This document shows, piece after piece, positions 1 to 8,689 of a stretch of 64,000 bases of DNA; position 1 is the first letter of the stretch; the number at the start of each line of letters is the position of its first letter. The translations under genes and the position numbers were made by a program. The stretch is taken from contig NZ_QFWG01000004.1 in assembly GCF_003143995.1 (NCBI RefSeq), forward strand, positions 94,863 to 158,862, in the 5' to 3' direction. A model generated the notes under the pieces. It had not been told where the DNA came from. It made no database searches and was given only the letters and a program-made list of their open reading frames with translations. The stretch is from Pseudoglutamicibacter cumminsii (GTDB lineage: Bacteria; Actinomycetota; Actinomycetes; Actinomycetales; Micrococcaceae).

Positions 1-795
1 GAGCAGTTCGCCTTGTTCGCGACGGTGCGGGAAGTAGGCCAGCGGGGTGTCGGAGGCGAGCTGTTTGATCCAGTTGATGTACGGCTCACGTTCGATGAGG
101 CCGTCGTAGGCCAGCGCTGAACCGATCAGCATGGTTTGTTCGCTGAAGGATTCTTCGGCTGGTTGGCTGCGAGCCCATTCGAAGGCGTGGTGTTCAACGC
201 GCACGCCGATGCGGGCGAGCCGTTCGGCCAGTTCGCCCACAAGTGGCAACGCGGTGATGAGCAGCACGCGGTTGTTTTTGGCGGCCCAACGGAGCCGGTG
301 CCATGCAGCGAGTCCGAGTGCGATGCGTCCGGCTGTCCTCTTGCCTCGGTCGCGTACGAGTGGCGTCGGGCTGTTGTGGCTGAGTTTGTCTAGGAATGCG
401 AGGGTTGCGAGGCCGTCGTCGACGATGATGATTTCACGGTCACCAAGGGCTCCGAGCATCGCTTTTTGCACTTGACCGGAGAACATGTCTCCGGCACCCC
501 ATCGGTTCATCGGGGATGCGCTGAGGGGTGTGATGTGCTCGTTGTCCTCGCTGATGGTGATGCCTTGCGGAACGTTGTTGGCGAGGACTTCGGCGGTCTT
601 GCTGATCCCGGGGATTCCGGGGCGGATGCGCACGGTGGTTGAGACTCCGGTGAGGCCGGCCGCGTGTGCTTCGATTGCGCTGAGCAGCTGGAGTGGGGAT
701 TCAACCCAGATTTCGCTTGTGCCGAGACGCGGCCGCGGGGTTTCCAGAGGGGCGCGGGGCGCGCGCCTGGACCGAGGCTTACGGGTGGTGCTCAT
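1..795 (-). CDS. GT52-like (sialyltransferase-related) protein, 3' end cut by window edge
   Basis: Last visible gene of the minus-strand nonulosonate operon; 265 codons are visible and the C-terminus lies outside the window. It starts at an ATG that overlaps the stop of the preceding polysialyltransferase-like gene by four bases (ATGA), so translation is probably coupled. After a basic, Arg/Pro-rich N-terminus of about 25 residues comes WVESPLQLLSAIEAH, a motif I associate with GT52/capsular sialyltransferase-like proteins. IIIVDDGLATLAF near residue 125 resembles the acidic DDG motif of the same group, and YFPHRREQGELL at the cut edge is also typical. Role inferred: cytoplasmic transfer of an activated nonulosonic acid to a cell-surface glycan. 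The family is recalled from motifs only. Confidence 0.65.
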   Translation of the reverse strand, partial: MSTTRKPRSRRAPRAPLETPRPRLGTSEIWVESPLQLLSAIEAHAAGLTGVSTTVRIRPGIPGISKTAEVLANNVPQGITISEDNEHITPLSASPMNRWGAGDMFSGQVQKAMLGALGDREIIIVDDGLATLAFLDKLSHNSPTPLVRDRGKRTAGRIALGLAAWHRLRWAAKNNRVLLITALPLVGELAERLARIGVRVEHHAFEWARSQPAEESFSEQTMLIGSALAYDGLIEREPYINWIKQLASDTPLAYFPHRREQGELL

Positions 796-2258
796 CGTGA
801 CTTCCGCTGACCGAATGACGAGAGGATCTTGACCGCTGCGTTCGTGGGGTGCTTGAGGACTTTCGAGGTTTGAAGCTTCTTCTTGAGTGCGTTGAGGTTG
901 TTGGTTCCCATCATGTCGTCGAGGTGCCCAACGAAGTGCTCATAGAAGTTGTCCGGGGTGGTCTTCATGAGGCCGAGTCGGTAGAGGCGACCCTTACGCA
1001 TGTAGAGTTTCCGGAGTGCGGGGTCTGCTGAGCAGAACTCGTAGGCCGATGGGTAGAGGTCTTTCATCCGGTCGGGTTGCATCGTGTAACCGACGGTGTT
1101 GAGGAGGGCCTGAAGGCGACCTTCGTAATGGGAGCCCAGTTCCTGGTCGTGCGAGGCGCCGCTGTGCTTTTCTTCGTCTGGTACGGGAATGTTGCGATGG
1201 AAGAGCGCGTCCGCGAGCATAACCGGCACTCGGTTGGAGTTCGGGTATGGGTTCAGGTTGTGAACGACCTGGTCTGCACCTATTGAGACAGCGGGGATGT
1301 CGTAGCCGTAATGCAGTGTTGCGAGCGCGGTTGAGAAGATCGAGACTGCGACGACTGGCTTGATCCAGGTCGCGACGATCTCTGCGGGCACGGTGTCAGT
1401 AATTTCCACGTACTCGAGGCCCGCGGATTCAATGATCTCGCGCACGACTGTGCGGGAAGCGTATGAAGCCGATGGGTGCGGTTTGAAGGCAATGATCTCG
1501 GCGCCGGCGTCGATCGCAGCTTGCGCCATGTTCGTGGTGAGCTCGTGCTCTTCCTCGTCGGTGATGAGCTTGAGCTCATTGAGGTACTGGCCCAGGATGA
1601 AGCCAACCGGCTTTCCGGAGCGCATAATGTTCGCGCACGCTTCAGAAGGCTCAACTTTGTTAGCCCATTCATCGATCACGTGAGTGAAGTGTTCAAGCGC
1701 TACCGCATCGGTGGCTGCGTCCCATTCCCTGCCGTAGAGAGGCTTGAGGCCGGGCACGATGTCGAGGTGGACAACGCGATCCAGCCGCGAACCAATGGAC
1801 ATGGGCAGAGGGTCACGTAGCGGTCCGTAGGCCATGAGGCCGTCAGCGTGGACGGTGATGGGGGCGTCGTAGAAGATGTTCGCGAGTGCTCGCCCTGGGT
1901 TGACTTGGAGGGACTCGAGCCACAGCGAAATCTCCGACGCGTGGCCCGGCTCCGTGAGCGGCAGATCGAAGTATTTGCACAGGAGCTTGCGCCACATCGG
2001 GGTTTCGAAGTCGCGTGGAGCGAACTGGTGCGGCCGTAGTGGGCGGATGAATTCACCCAAGTTGATGACACGGTCGAAGCGTGAGGAAAGCTCTTCGAAA
2101 CCGGTGGCTCCGGTGATGCCAGGGACGAGCTCCGGCTGGCGGGTCGTGTCAACGATGCACAGGACGCGGTCGTCGTCTTCCGGGACGGCGCCGGCGTCGA
2201 TCATGGCGGCGAGTGACGCCACTTGGTACAGGGTTGAAGCCTGGAAAAGCTGAGTCAT
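792..2258 (-). CDS. Alpha-2,8-polysialyltransferase-like protein
   Basis: A 488-residue protein of the polysialyltransferase-like family (PF07388 type). Visible hallmarks are an HP motif in FKPHPSAS near residue 260 and a downstream Ser/Thr motif in SIFSTALATLHYG near residue 310; both are conserved in bacterial polysialyltransferases, where they bind the CMP-sugar donor. No signal peptide or membrane segment is apparent, so it should act on the cytoplasmic face. It overlaps both neighbours by four bases (ATGA), placing it third of the glycan-assembly genes. Inferred role: polymerisation of a sialic acid- or Kdn-containing surface polymer. The actual sugar and linkage cannot be read from sequence. 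Confidence 0.75.
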   Translation of the reverse strand: MTQLFQASTLYQVASLAAMIDAGAVPEDDDRVLCIVDTTRQPELVPGITGATGFEELSSRFDRVINLGEFIRPLRPHQFAPRDFETPMWRKLLCKYFDLPLTEPGHASEISLWLESLQVNPGRALANIFYDAPITVHADGLMAYGPLRDPLPMSIGSRLDRVVHLDIVPGLKPLYGREWDAATDAVALEHFTHVIDEWANKVEPSEACANIMRSGKPVGFILGQYLNELKLITDEEEHELTTNMAQAAIDAGAEIIAFKPHPSASYASRTVVREIIESAGLEYVEITDTVPAEIVATWIKPVVAVSIFSTALATLHYGYDIPAVSIGADQVVHNLNPYPNSNRVPVMLADALFHRNIPVPDEEKHSGASHDQELGSHYEGRLQALLNTVGYTMQPDRMKDLYPSAYEFCSADPALRKLYMRKGRLYRLGLMKTTPDNFYEHFVGHLDDMMGTNNLNALKKKLQTSKVLKHPTNAAVKILSSFGQRKSR

Positions 2259-3364
2259 CGTTTGCTCTTTGCGTTGTCAGAGTTCGGGAAGTGTACGGAA
2301 GGGCGGAATGAAAGCAATGCGGATATGAAGCTCGAGCCTTCAATTTTCTGGTGCATCGCGGGAAGCGCTGGGGCGAGTAGCTTCTGGCGTTTAGGCCCCA
2401 GGTCTTTCACGGTTTCCAGGAGAATTCCTTGATCGAATTTCTGCGCGGTCGCTTGGATCGCCGAGTACATCTCGTCTTGGAGTTCTTTACTTAGACGGCT
2501 TTTGCGTTCGAGCTGGAAGCATGCGATCGCTAGGAACTGGCGGGCAAGTTTGGGCATTAAGCGCTCGCGTTCCGGGTCCTTGTTGAGCAGATCCGCCATC
2601 TTGCCGAACGCGTAGGCGAAGTGGATCTGGCGTTCGTCGCCGACTTGGGTCAGCGTTGTGCTGATGCCGCGGCGCCACAGCGTCGTTGGGGTATCGACGA
2701 ATGCGCAGCTGGATGCGGTGAGCATAACGCGCCAGAACCATAGGCGGTCTTCTGCGGTCAGGAGGCTCTCGTCGAAACGGAGGGCACCGTGTTCGTCTTG
2801 GAGACGGCGGTGGTACATGCCTGCCGTGACCCACGGGTTGTCGATCACGGTCGTGTGGTTCGGAGGCATGATGAAGTCACGCGGGTTTTCGACTGTCCCG
2901 AGTCGGCCGGTTGGCAAGCGCCGCACGGTGCGGGTCCCGTGGTTTTCTTCGATGATCGGTGTGCGGATGAAGTCGACCCCGAGCCGATCCATCGTTTCGG
3001 CGCGGACGCTGAGGCTGTTCGGTTCGAGCCAGTCGTCGCCGTCGAGGAAAGCGATGTAGGTTCCGCGGGCAACGTCGAGCCCCCGGTTGCGCGCGGCGGA
3101 AACACCGCGCGCAACCGGGTTCTTCAGAAGCGTGAGTCGTAGCAGAACAGGGCGGAACGCCTCGATGACGTCTTCGACGTCTTCGTCTGATCCGTCGTCG
3201 ACCACGATGACATGGAGCTGGTCTTCTTGACCGGCAGGCATCTGCCGGGTCGCAGAGATGAGCGTGTCAGGGAGCAGGCTTTTCTGATTGTGGGTTGTCA
3301 CAATCAGCGAGATGCGCTCAGGTTCTTCCCTGCGTGCCTCGGTGGGTACTGCGGATGCAGTCAC
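2255..3364 (-). CDS. Glycosyltransferase family 2
   Basis: Inverting GT-A glycosyltransferase. ISLIVTTHNQ opens the fold, VIVVDDGSDED supplies nucleotide-sugar-binding aspartates, and AFLDGDDWLEP is the DxD-type metal motif. I chose the GTG at 3364 because GGAGGA lies five bases upstream; an ATG at 3400 has no ribosome binding site. The product is 369 residues with a long helical C-terminal region of unknown role. It follows neuB by about 47 bases and overlaps the polysialyltransferase-like gene by four. Probably adds a sugar to the acceptor or repeat unit of the nonulosonate polymer; donor unknown. Confidence 0.85.
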   Translation of the reverse strand: MTASAVPTEARREEPERISLIVTTHNQKSLLPDTLISATRQMPAGQEDQLHVIVVDDGSDEDVEDVIEAFRPVLLRLTLLKNPVARGVSAARNRGLDVARGTYIAFLDGDDWLEPNSLSVRAETMDRLGVDFIRTPIIEENHGTRTVRRLPTGRLGTVENPRDFIMPPNHTTVIDNPWVTAGMYHRRLQDEHGALRFDESLLTAEDRLWFWRVMLTASSCAFVDTPTTLWRRGISTTLTQVGDERQIHFAYAFGKMADLLNKDPERERLMPKLARQFLAIACFQLERKSRLSKELQDEMYSAIQATAQKFDQGILLETVKDLGPKRQKLLAPALPAMHQKIEGSSFISALLSFRPSVHFPNSDNAKSKR

Positions 3365-3411
3365 GGATCCTCCAATATTCACGTTGACTCGTCGCTCCAT
3401 GTGAGGAGGCG

Positions 3412-4320
3412 TTAGTTGGCCTTTGTTGCCATTGGGTCCTCGGTCACGCGGCGCAGCGAGTCCTTCTTAGCTGCTTCGCCTGGCATGACGCGCTTGCGGC
3501 CGTCGCCCAGAGCCTTTTCGAGGATGCGGATGTCCGCGACGAGCTCCTCGAAGGCCTTTGGCTCGAGGGATGCGGCCTGGTCGGAGCCCCACATGGTGCG
3601 GTCGAGGGTGATGTGGCGTTCTACCGTGACAGCGCCCAGGGCGACTGCTGCCAGGGAGATCTGCAGGCCGTCTTCGTGACCCGAGTAACCCACTGGAACG
3701 CCGTAGCGGTCTTCGAGGGTCTTGATCGCACGGAGGTTGGCTTCCTCCGGTGGCATTGGGTAGGTCGAGCACGAGTGCATGAGCACGAGGTTGTCGGTGC
3801 CGAGGATCGCGACGGCTTCGTCGATCTCAGCGAGCGTCGACATGCCGGTGGACATGATGAGTGGCTTGCCGGTCTGCTGGAGGGCGCGCAGCATCTCCTT
3901 GTCGGTCACGGATGCGGACGCGATCTTGTGGGTCACTACGCCGAGGTCTTCGAGGAACTCAACGGAAGGGACGTCCCATGGGGAAGCGAAGCAGTGCAGG
4001 TCCTGCGCTGCCGCGTACTTCATGAGCTCCTTGTATTCCTTCTCGCCGAACTCGACGCGGTGCTTGTACTCCATGTAGGTCATTTCGCCCCATGGGGTCT
4101 GGCGTGGCTTGTCGCGCATGTGCTCCGGGACAGCGATCTCCGGGGTGCGCTTCTGGAACTTCACTGCATCAGCGCCGGCGTCAGCTGCCACGTCGATGAG
4201 CTGCTTTGCGATGTCGACGTCACCGTTGTGGTTGATGCCGATTTCACCGATGACGTAGACAGGCTGGTCCGCCCCGAGGGTCTTTTCGCCGATCTGAACA
4301 GTCTTGGTTGGCTGAGTCAT
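3412..4320 (-). CDS. neuB: Short NeuB-family nonulosonic acid synthase lacking SAF domain
   Basis: Condenses phosphoenolpyruvate with an N-acetylmannosamine- or mannose-type substrate to form a sialic acid-like nine-carbon sugar. The TIM-barrel domain is clear: IGEIGINHNGD, DAVKFQKRTPE, FASPWD, IASASVTD, STGMSTL, VGYSGHE and ERHITLDRTMWGSD. The start at 4320 has AAAGGA about nine bases upstream. The protein is only 302 residues and ends soon after AAKKDSLRR, where ordinary NeuB proteins (about 345 residues) continue into a C-terminal SAF/antifreeze-like domain that closes the active site. Second gene of the operon, about 60 bases after neuA. Exact product (Neu5Ac, Kdn or other) is undetermined. 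Confidence 0.85.
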   Translation of the reverse strand: MTQPTKTVQIGEKTLGADQPVYVIGEIGINHNGDVDIAKQLIDVAADAGADAVKFQKRTPEIAVPEHMRDKPRQTPWGEMTYMEYKHRVEFGEKEYKELMKYAAAQDLHCFASPWDVPSVEFLEDLGVVTHKIASASVTDKEMLRALQQTGKPLIMSTGMSTLAEIDEAVAILGTDNLVLMHSCSTYPMPPEEANLRAIKTLEDRYGVPVGYSGHEDGLQISLAAVALGAVTVERHITLDRTMWGSDQAASLEPKAFEELVADIRILEKALGDGRKRVMPGEAAKKDSLRRVTEDPMATKAN

Positions 4321-4379
4321 TGTCTTGAGTCCTTTCACAAGGTAGCCGTTATGGCTGGAAGTTTTGGTTGTCTCGTCGT

Positions 4380-5678
4380 TTAAGCGGAGGTTGATGGTCG
4401 GTTGATGGAACGAGGCAAGAGGCCTGCTGGGTCGTTGACGTCTCGGTTTTCATTGCGTGCCGCCAGGATGCGGTCGCAGACTTCGCGTACCGCGCCGTGT
4501 CCGCCGCGATTGGAAATGGTGACGCGGGCAGCGCGTGCAACCACAGGCTGGGCATCCGCGACAGCTAGTGGCCACCCGACTTCAGCGAACGCTGGCAGGT
4601 CGTTGATGTCGTTGCCGAGGAATGCGACCCGGGCCGGGTCGAGGCCGTGGTCCTTGATCCAGTTGGCAACGGCGTCGGCTTTGTGTTCGACGCCCTGCAT
4701 AACCTCGACCTTGAGCTTCTTGCCGCGGGCGGTTACGACAGGGTTGGTTTCGGTGGACACGATGACCATCGGGACGCCAGCTTGGCGGAGCATCTTGATG
4801 CCCATGCCGTCGGAGCGGGATACCTTGACGGATTCCGTTCCGTCTTGGGTGATGGTTACGGAGTCGTCGGTGTGGACGCCGTCGAAGTCCATGATGAGGG
4901 CGTCAACATCGAGCGCTTGTACAGGCGATTCGTGGAGTTCCGCGATGCGGATCGCATGCTCGAGGTCATCGAGGCTGTCGATTTCCGGTGCGGTCCACGC
5001 TGGGACCTCGATCGCGCTGAGGGTTCCGAAGAAGCGGTGGCGCGTTTCGAGGAACCCTTCGGTGTTCATCGCGTAGAACGCGCCGGTTTCACGCATTTGT
5101 GGTGCGCGGTCTTGGCGGCGTGGACGGTAAGCGACCTGGTGGCCGACCGCCGTGACGCTGCCGTTCGAGGTTCGGGACCATAGGAAGCCGTGGTCTTCTA
5201 CGGTTGAGAACGCGACGTCTGCTGACTTCGTTTCGACAGCGGTAACGGCCGCCTGGAGGTCTTCTGGGCGGATGAACGGCGAGGTGCACTGCACTAGAAC
5301 CGTGACTGCTGGGCGCTCGCCGCGGGATTCGAGGATTTCGAGTGCGTGCAGGAGCGCGGATTCGCTCGATGCGGTGTCGCCGGAGAGGGACGCTGGGCGT
5401 TCGATGACGCCGGCTCCGCATCGGCGGGCTTCATCAGCGATGCCGGGGTGGTCGGTTGATACATAGACACTGGTGACCGATTCAGTAGCGAGCGCTGCGT
5501 CGATTGCGCGGCCGACGAGTGAGCGGCCTGCAATGGGGCGCAGGTTCTTGAGTGGCACGCCTTTGGAACCGCCGCGAGCGGGGATGATGACGGTCGCGCC
5601 GGTTCGCGGCGCCTTCGAGTTCTCATTGGCCGTTGCGGCCTGCTGTGGGGAAGTCGTTGAAGTGGTCACATATGCCAA
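4380..5678 (-). CDS. neuA: CMP-nonulosonate cytidylyltransferase fused to KdsC-like HAD phosphatase
   Basis: Two-domain protein of 432 residues. Residues about 27-255 are a CMP-sialate synthetase: IIPARGGSKGVPLKNL is the CTP-binding signature, followed by YVSTDHPGIADEA and VQCTSPF. Residues about 258-415 are a HAD phosphatase of the KdsC type: DFDGVHTDD holds the catalytic aspartates, then VSTETNPVV and FLGNDINDLPAF. Animal CMP-sialate synthetases carry a similar C-terminal domain, but here the DxD motif looks intact. The start is uncertain: TTG at 5678 or GTG at 5669, neither with a good ribosome binding site. First gene of the operon, divergent from the GT87-like gene. No epimerase (neuC) is visible. 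Confidence 0.85.
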   Translation of the reverse strand: MAYVTTSTTSPQQAATANENSKAPRTGATVIIPARGGSKGVPLKNLRPIAGRSLVGRAIDAALATESVTSVYVSTDHPGIADEARRCGAGVIERPASLSGDTASSESALLHALEILESRGERPAVTVLVQCTSPFIRPEDLQAAVTAVETKSADVAFSTVEDHGFLWSRTSNGSVTAVGHQVAYRPRRQDRAPQMRETGAFYAMNTEGFLETRHRFFGTLSAIEVPAWTAPEIDSLDDLEHAIRIAELHESPVQALDVDALIMDFDGVHTDDSVTITQDGTESVKVSRSDGMGIKMLRQAGVPMVIVSTETNPVVTARGKKLKVEVMQGVEHKADAVANWIKDHGLDPARVAFLGNDINDLPAFAEVGWPLAVADAQPVVARAARVTISNRGGHGAVREVCDRILAARNENRDVNDPAGLLPRSINRPSTSA

Positions 5679-5714
5679 GGTAGGAGCCTGATGTGACCGG
5701 AGGCCGTGATCGAC

Positions 5715-5764
5715 GTGAACACTAAATGAACCCGATAGCGGCCACGGTGAACACTAAATTAACC
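5715..5764. promoter_or_regulatory. Direct repeat pair in divergent promoter region, candidate operator
   Basis: Two 18-base copies beginning GTGAACACTAAAT lie at 5715-5732 and 5747-5764 and differ at one position. They are 32 bases apart, about three helical turns, so a protein could bind both on one DNA face. They sit between the divergent neuA operon and the GT87-like gene, and on the minus strand each contains a TANNNT hexamer (TAGTGT). Operator function is inference. Confidence 0.45.
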
Positions 5765-5773
5765 ACCTCAACG

Positions 5774-5779
5774 TAGGCT
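5774..5779 (+). promoter_or_regulatory. Probable -10 hexamer of a leaderless transcript (GT87-like gene)
   Basis: TAGGCT ends seven bases before the ATG at 5787 and no ribosome binding site is visible, the geometry expected when transcription starts at the initiation codon. Confidence 0.45.
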
Positions 5780-5786
5780 TGGACGC

Positions 5787-7319
5787 ATGACTAAGGGAGC
5801 AAAAAAGGGGCCGTTGCGTGTCACGGTGCCGAGCCGCAACGACGCCGCCGCGAAGTCTTTGGTGGGTGCGATCGGAGGACCGCTAGGGCGGCGAACAGCC
5901 CCGGGCGTAGTCTCTCCCGGGTTTTGGCGCATCGAACGCGTCCTGTTGGTTATGGTTGCGGTTGCCGGTGTGATCGCGATCTTCACGAAGACCACGTGTC
6001 GCGTTAACGGCTGGGCTGATCCGTACCGCTATATAGGCATGTGCTATTCGGACTGGACGGCGTTGTGGGGTGCCCGCGGTTTCGCTGAGACACCGCTCGC
6101 GCCGTTCGACGCAGCACAGACCCCTTTTGAGTATCCGGCGGGTATGGCCATCATCGCTTCGGCCCTCGCATTCCTCGTTCCACGCTCGCTCGAGCACCGC
6201 GACCAGGTGCTCCTCTACTTCGACATCAACGCATTCTTCGCGGTGGTCTTGTGGGCGATCGTGGTGATCGCCGTCGCGAAGATGAGTTCGCGCCGCATCT
6301 GGGATGCCGCGATGGTCGCTCTCTCCCCTGCGATCATCCTCGCGTTGACGGTCAACTGGGACATGTGGGCGGTGGCTCTCATGGTCACAGGTTTGCTCGC
6401 GATAGCGCGTGAACATCCGTGGCTCGGCGGGATCCTGATTGGTATCGGCGGCGCGGTGAAACTGTTCCCGCTGTTACTGCTTGGAGCCTTTTTCACGTTG
6501 GCGTGGCGTACGCGCCGTTGGCAGGTTTTCGGCAAGATCGCGGGTGGTGCCGCGATTGGTTGGCTTGTGATCAACCTGCCGGTGATCTTGATTGATGCGA
6601 AACGCTGGGCGGTTTTCTATACGTTCTCATCTGACCGCGGCGCGGGTTTCTCCTCGACGTGGGAACTGTGGAACATGACGGTCGGCCTCGTGGCGCCCGA
6701 ACTCGTGGTGACCGCGGACGCGATCTCGGTTCTCGGCATCATTTTCTTTGGCTTCTGGTGCTTGTTCGTTTTGATGCTGGGGCTGGTTGCCCCACGCCGG
6801 CCGCGTGTTGCTCAGCTCGCGTTCTTGATAATCGCGATGTTCGTGTTGATCGGCAAGGTGTACTCGCCGCAGTTTGTGATGTGGCTGGTTCCGCTCGCTG
6901 TGCTCGCGTATCCGCGTTGGCGGGCCTTGCTCGTGTGGCAGCTGTTTGAGGTGTTGCATTTCGTTGCGATCTGGATGCGCTTGTATTCGATGACTGGCCC
7001 GGATAAGACGAGCGGGTTCTTCCCGGATTGGATTTTCAGCCTCGCGGTTTTGGGTCACATCGTTTCGCTCGGGGTTCTGATGTTCCTTGTGATCCGGTGC
7101 ATTTTCCAGCCGGATGAGGACCCTGTGCGGCGGGTCGGTTTGGATGATCCGCTGGGTGGCTTGTTCGCAAGCCCAGAACCAGCGTCCCGCACCGCTACCA
7201 GCCGGGCTACCGCATCGTTGGCCACCGCATCGTCGGCTGACAGCAAGGGCCATACTGGAGAATCGAGCCATACTAAAGAGAGTGAAACCCTTCCAGAGGC
7301 AAAGGAGAGTCATGACTGA
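5787..7319 (+). CDS. GT87-like (DUF2029) polyprenol-dependent membrane glycosyltransferase
   Basis: Multi-pass membrane protein of 510 residues with roughly 10-12 hydrophobic segments between residues 50 and 430. It has an early extracytoplasmic Cys-containing loop, an acidic FDAAQTPFEYPAG segment, and a hydrophilic Ser/Thr/Ala/Lys-rich tail of about 60 residues. These features match the GT87 (PF09594) mannosyltransferase family of Actinobacteria, which use polyprenyl-phosphate sugars to build lipoglycans or cell-wall glycans. Its last eight bases overlap the start of the M18 aminopeptidase gene. It is divergent from the nonulosonate operon and may act on the same envelope polymer, but this is only context. 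Confidence 0.7.
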   Translation: MTKGAKKGPLRVTVPSRNDAAAKSLVGAIGGPLGRRTAPGVVSPGFWRIERVLLVMVAVAGVIAIFTKTTCRVNGWADPYRYIGMCYSDWTALWGARGFAETPLAPFDAAQTPFEYPAGMAIIASALAFLVPRSLEHRDQVLLYFDINAFFAVVLWAIVVIAVAKMSSRRIWDAAMVALSPAIILALTVNWDMWAVALMVTGLLAIAREHPWLGGILIGIGGAVKLFPLLLLGAFFTLAWRTRRWQVFGKIAGGAAIGWLVINLPVILIDAKRWAVFYTFSSDRGAGFSSTWELWNMTVGLVAPELVVTADAISVLGIIFFGFWCLFVLMLGLVAPRRPRVAQLAFLIIAMFVLIGKVYSPQFVMWLVPLAVLAYPRWRALLVWQLFEVLHFVAIWMRLYSMTGPDKTSGFFPDWIFSLAVLGHIVSLGVLMFLVIRCIFQPDEDPVRRVGLDDPLGGLFASPEPASRTATSRATASLATASSADSKGHTGESSHTKESETLPEAKESHD

Positions 7320-8598
7320 AGCGTTGACGTATGTAGAGGATCTCGCGGATTTTATTGATGCGTCCCCTTCGAGCTATCACGCGGCGGAGGAGAGCGCTCG
7401 CCGTCTGGAAGCGCAGGGTTTCACGCGGCTGGCTGAGCATGACGAGTGGCCGGCGCAGCGTGGCGGCAAGTTTGTGGTCGTGCGTGATGGCGCGGTCATC
7501 GCGTGGACGGTGCCTGCGAATGCTGGGCCGACCACGCCGTCGAACATTTTCGGTGGGCACACGGATTCGCCGGGGTTCAAGCTCAAGCCGAAGCCGACCA
7601 CGGGTAACCACGGCTGGCTGCAGGCCGGCGTTGAGATCTACGGTGGCCCGCTTCTGAACTCGTGGCTGGACCGCGAGTTGCGTCTTGCTGGCCGTTTGGC
7701 GATGAGCGACGGCTCTGTGGTTTTGGCGGATACGGGAGCGCTTTTGCGTTTGCCGCAGCTCGCTATCCACTTGGATCGCGGCGTGAACGAGAAGCTCGCG
7801 TTGGATAAGCAGGTTCAGACTCAGCCTGTCTGGGGCTTGGGTGTGCCTGCTGAGCATGATCTGTTGGGTGAGCTTGCCGCGTCGGCTGGCGTTGATCCAG
7901 AGCAGATCGACGGGTTCGATGCGGTGGTTGCTGACTCCGCGCGCGGCCAGGCATTCGGTAAGGACAAGGCGTTTTTCGCGGCAGGTCGGCTGGATAACTT
8001 GGCTTCCGTGCACGCGGGTTGCGTTGCGCTGGGTGAGGCCGCGGATGCAGGCGTGAGCGAAGACGCTGAGCGGATCGCGATGTTCGCGGCATTCGATCAC
8101 GAAGAGCTCGGTTCGGCGTCGCGCTCGGGTGCTGCTGGTCCGTTCCTTGAGGATGTCTTGAACCGTATCTACGCGGGATTGGGTGCCACGGCCGAGGAGC
8201 AGGCGCGTGCTTACGCGGAATCCTGGCACGTGTCTTCTGATGTGGGGCACTCGATCCACCCGAACTATGCGGGGCATCATGATCCGGTGGTCAAGCCGCT
8301 TTTGGGTTCCGGCCCGATCTTGAAGATCAACGCTAATCAGCGATACGCAACCGATGCGGTGGGCGCCGCGGCGTGGGCTGGCTGGTGCCGCGAGGCCGGG
8401 GTTGAGAGCCAGGAGTTTGTTTCGAATAACAACATTCCGTGTGGTTCGACGATCGGCCCGATCGCGGCGACCCGCTTGGGCATCCGCACGGTTGATGTGG
8501 GCATCCCGATTTTGTCGATGCACTCGGCCCGCGAACTCGCTGGTGTGAGCGATCTGCATGACCTGTCTAAGGTCGCGAAGGTGTTCTACATGGCGTAG
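7312..8598 (+). CDS. apeB: M18 family aminopeptidase
   Basis: Cytoplasmic zinc aminopeptidase of the aspartyl aminopeptidase family, 428 residues. Metal and catalytic motifs are visible: GGHTDSPGFKLKP near residue 80 (His, Asp), AAFDHEELGS near residue 260 (the Glu pair), HSIHPNYAGHHDP, and the C-terminal SMHSARELAGV that supplies the last His ligand. The start at 7312 is set by AAAGGAG five bases upstream and overlaps the preceding stop by eight bases. It likely trims N-terminal acidic or neutral residues from peptides during protein turnover. No other pathway link is visible. Confidence 0.93.
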   Translation: MTEALTYVEDLADFIDASPSSYHAAEESARRLEAQGFTRLAEHDEWPAQRGGKFVVVRDGAVIAWTVPANAGPTTPSNIFGGHTDSPGFKLKPKPTTGNHGWLQAGVEIYGGPLLNSWLDRELRLAGRLAMSDGSVVLADTGALLRLPQLAIHLDRGVNEKLALDKQVQTQPVWGLGVPAEHDLLGELAASAGVDPEQIDGFDAVVADSARGQAFGKDKAFFAAGRLDNLASVHAGCVALGEAADAGVSEDAERIAMFAAFDHEELGSASRSGAAGPFLEDVLNRIYAGLGATAEEQARAYAESWHVSSDVGHSIHPNYAGHHDPVVKPLLGSGPILKINANQRYATDAVGAAAWAGWCREAGVESQEFVSNNNIPCGSTIGPIAATRLGIRTVDVGIPILSMHSARELAGVSDLHDLSKVAKVFYMA

Positions 8599-8689
8599 TT
8601 TTCGGAGCGTCAACGTTTCCTGGGCATCTCATCTGCGTTTACTTTTAGGTCGTTTCCAGTTCTGGAGATGCGGATTAAGTCGTGATGTA

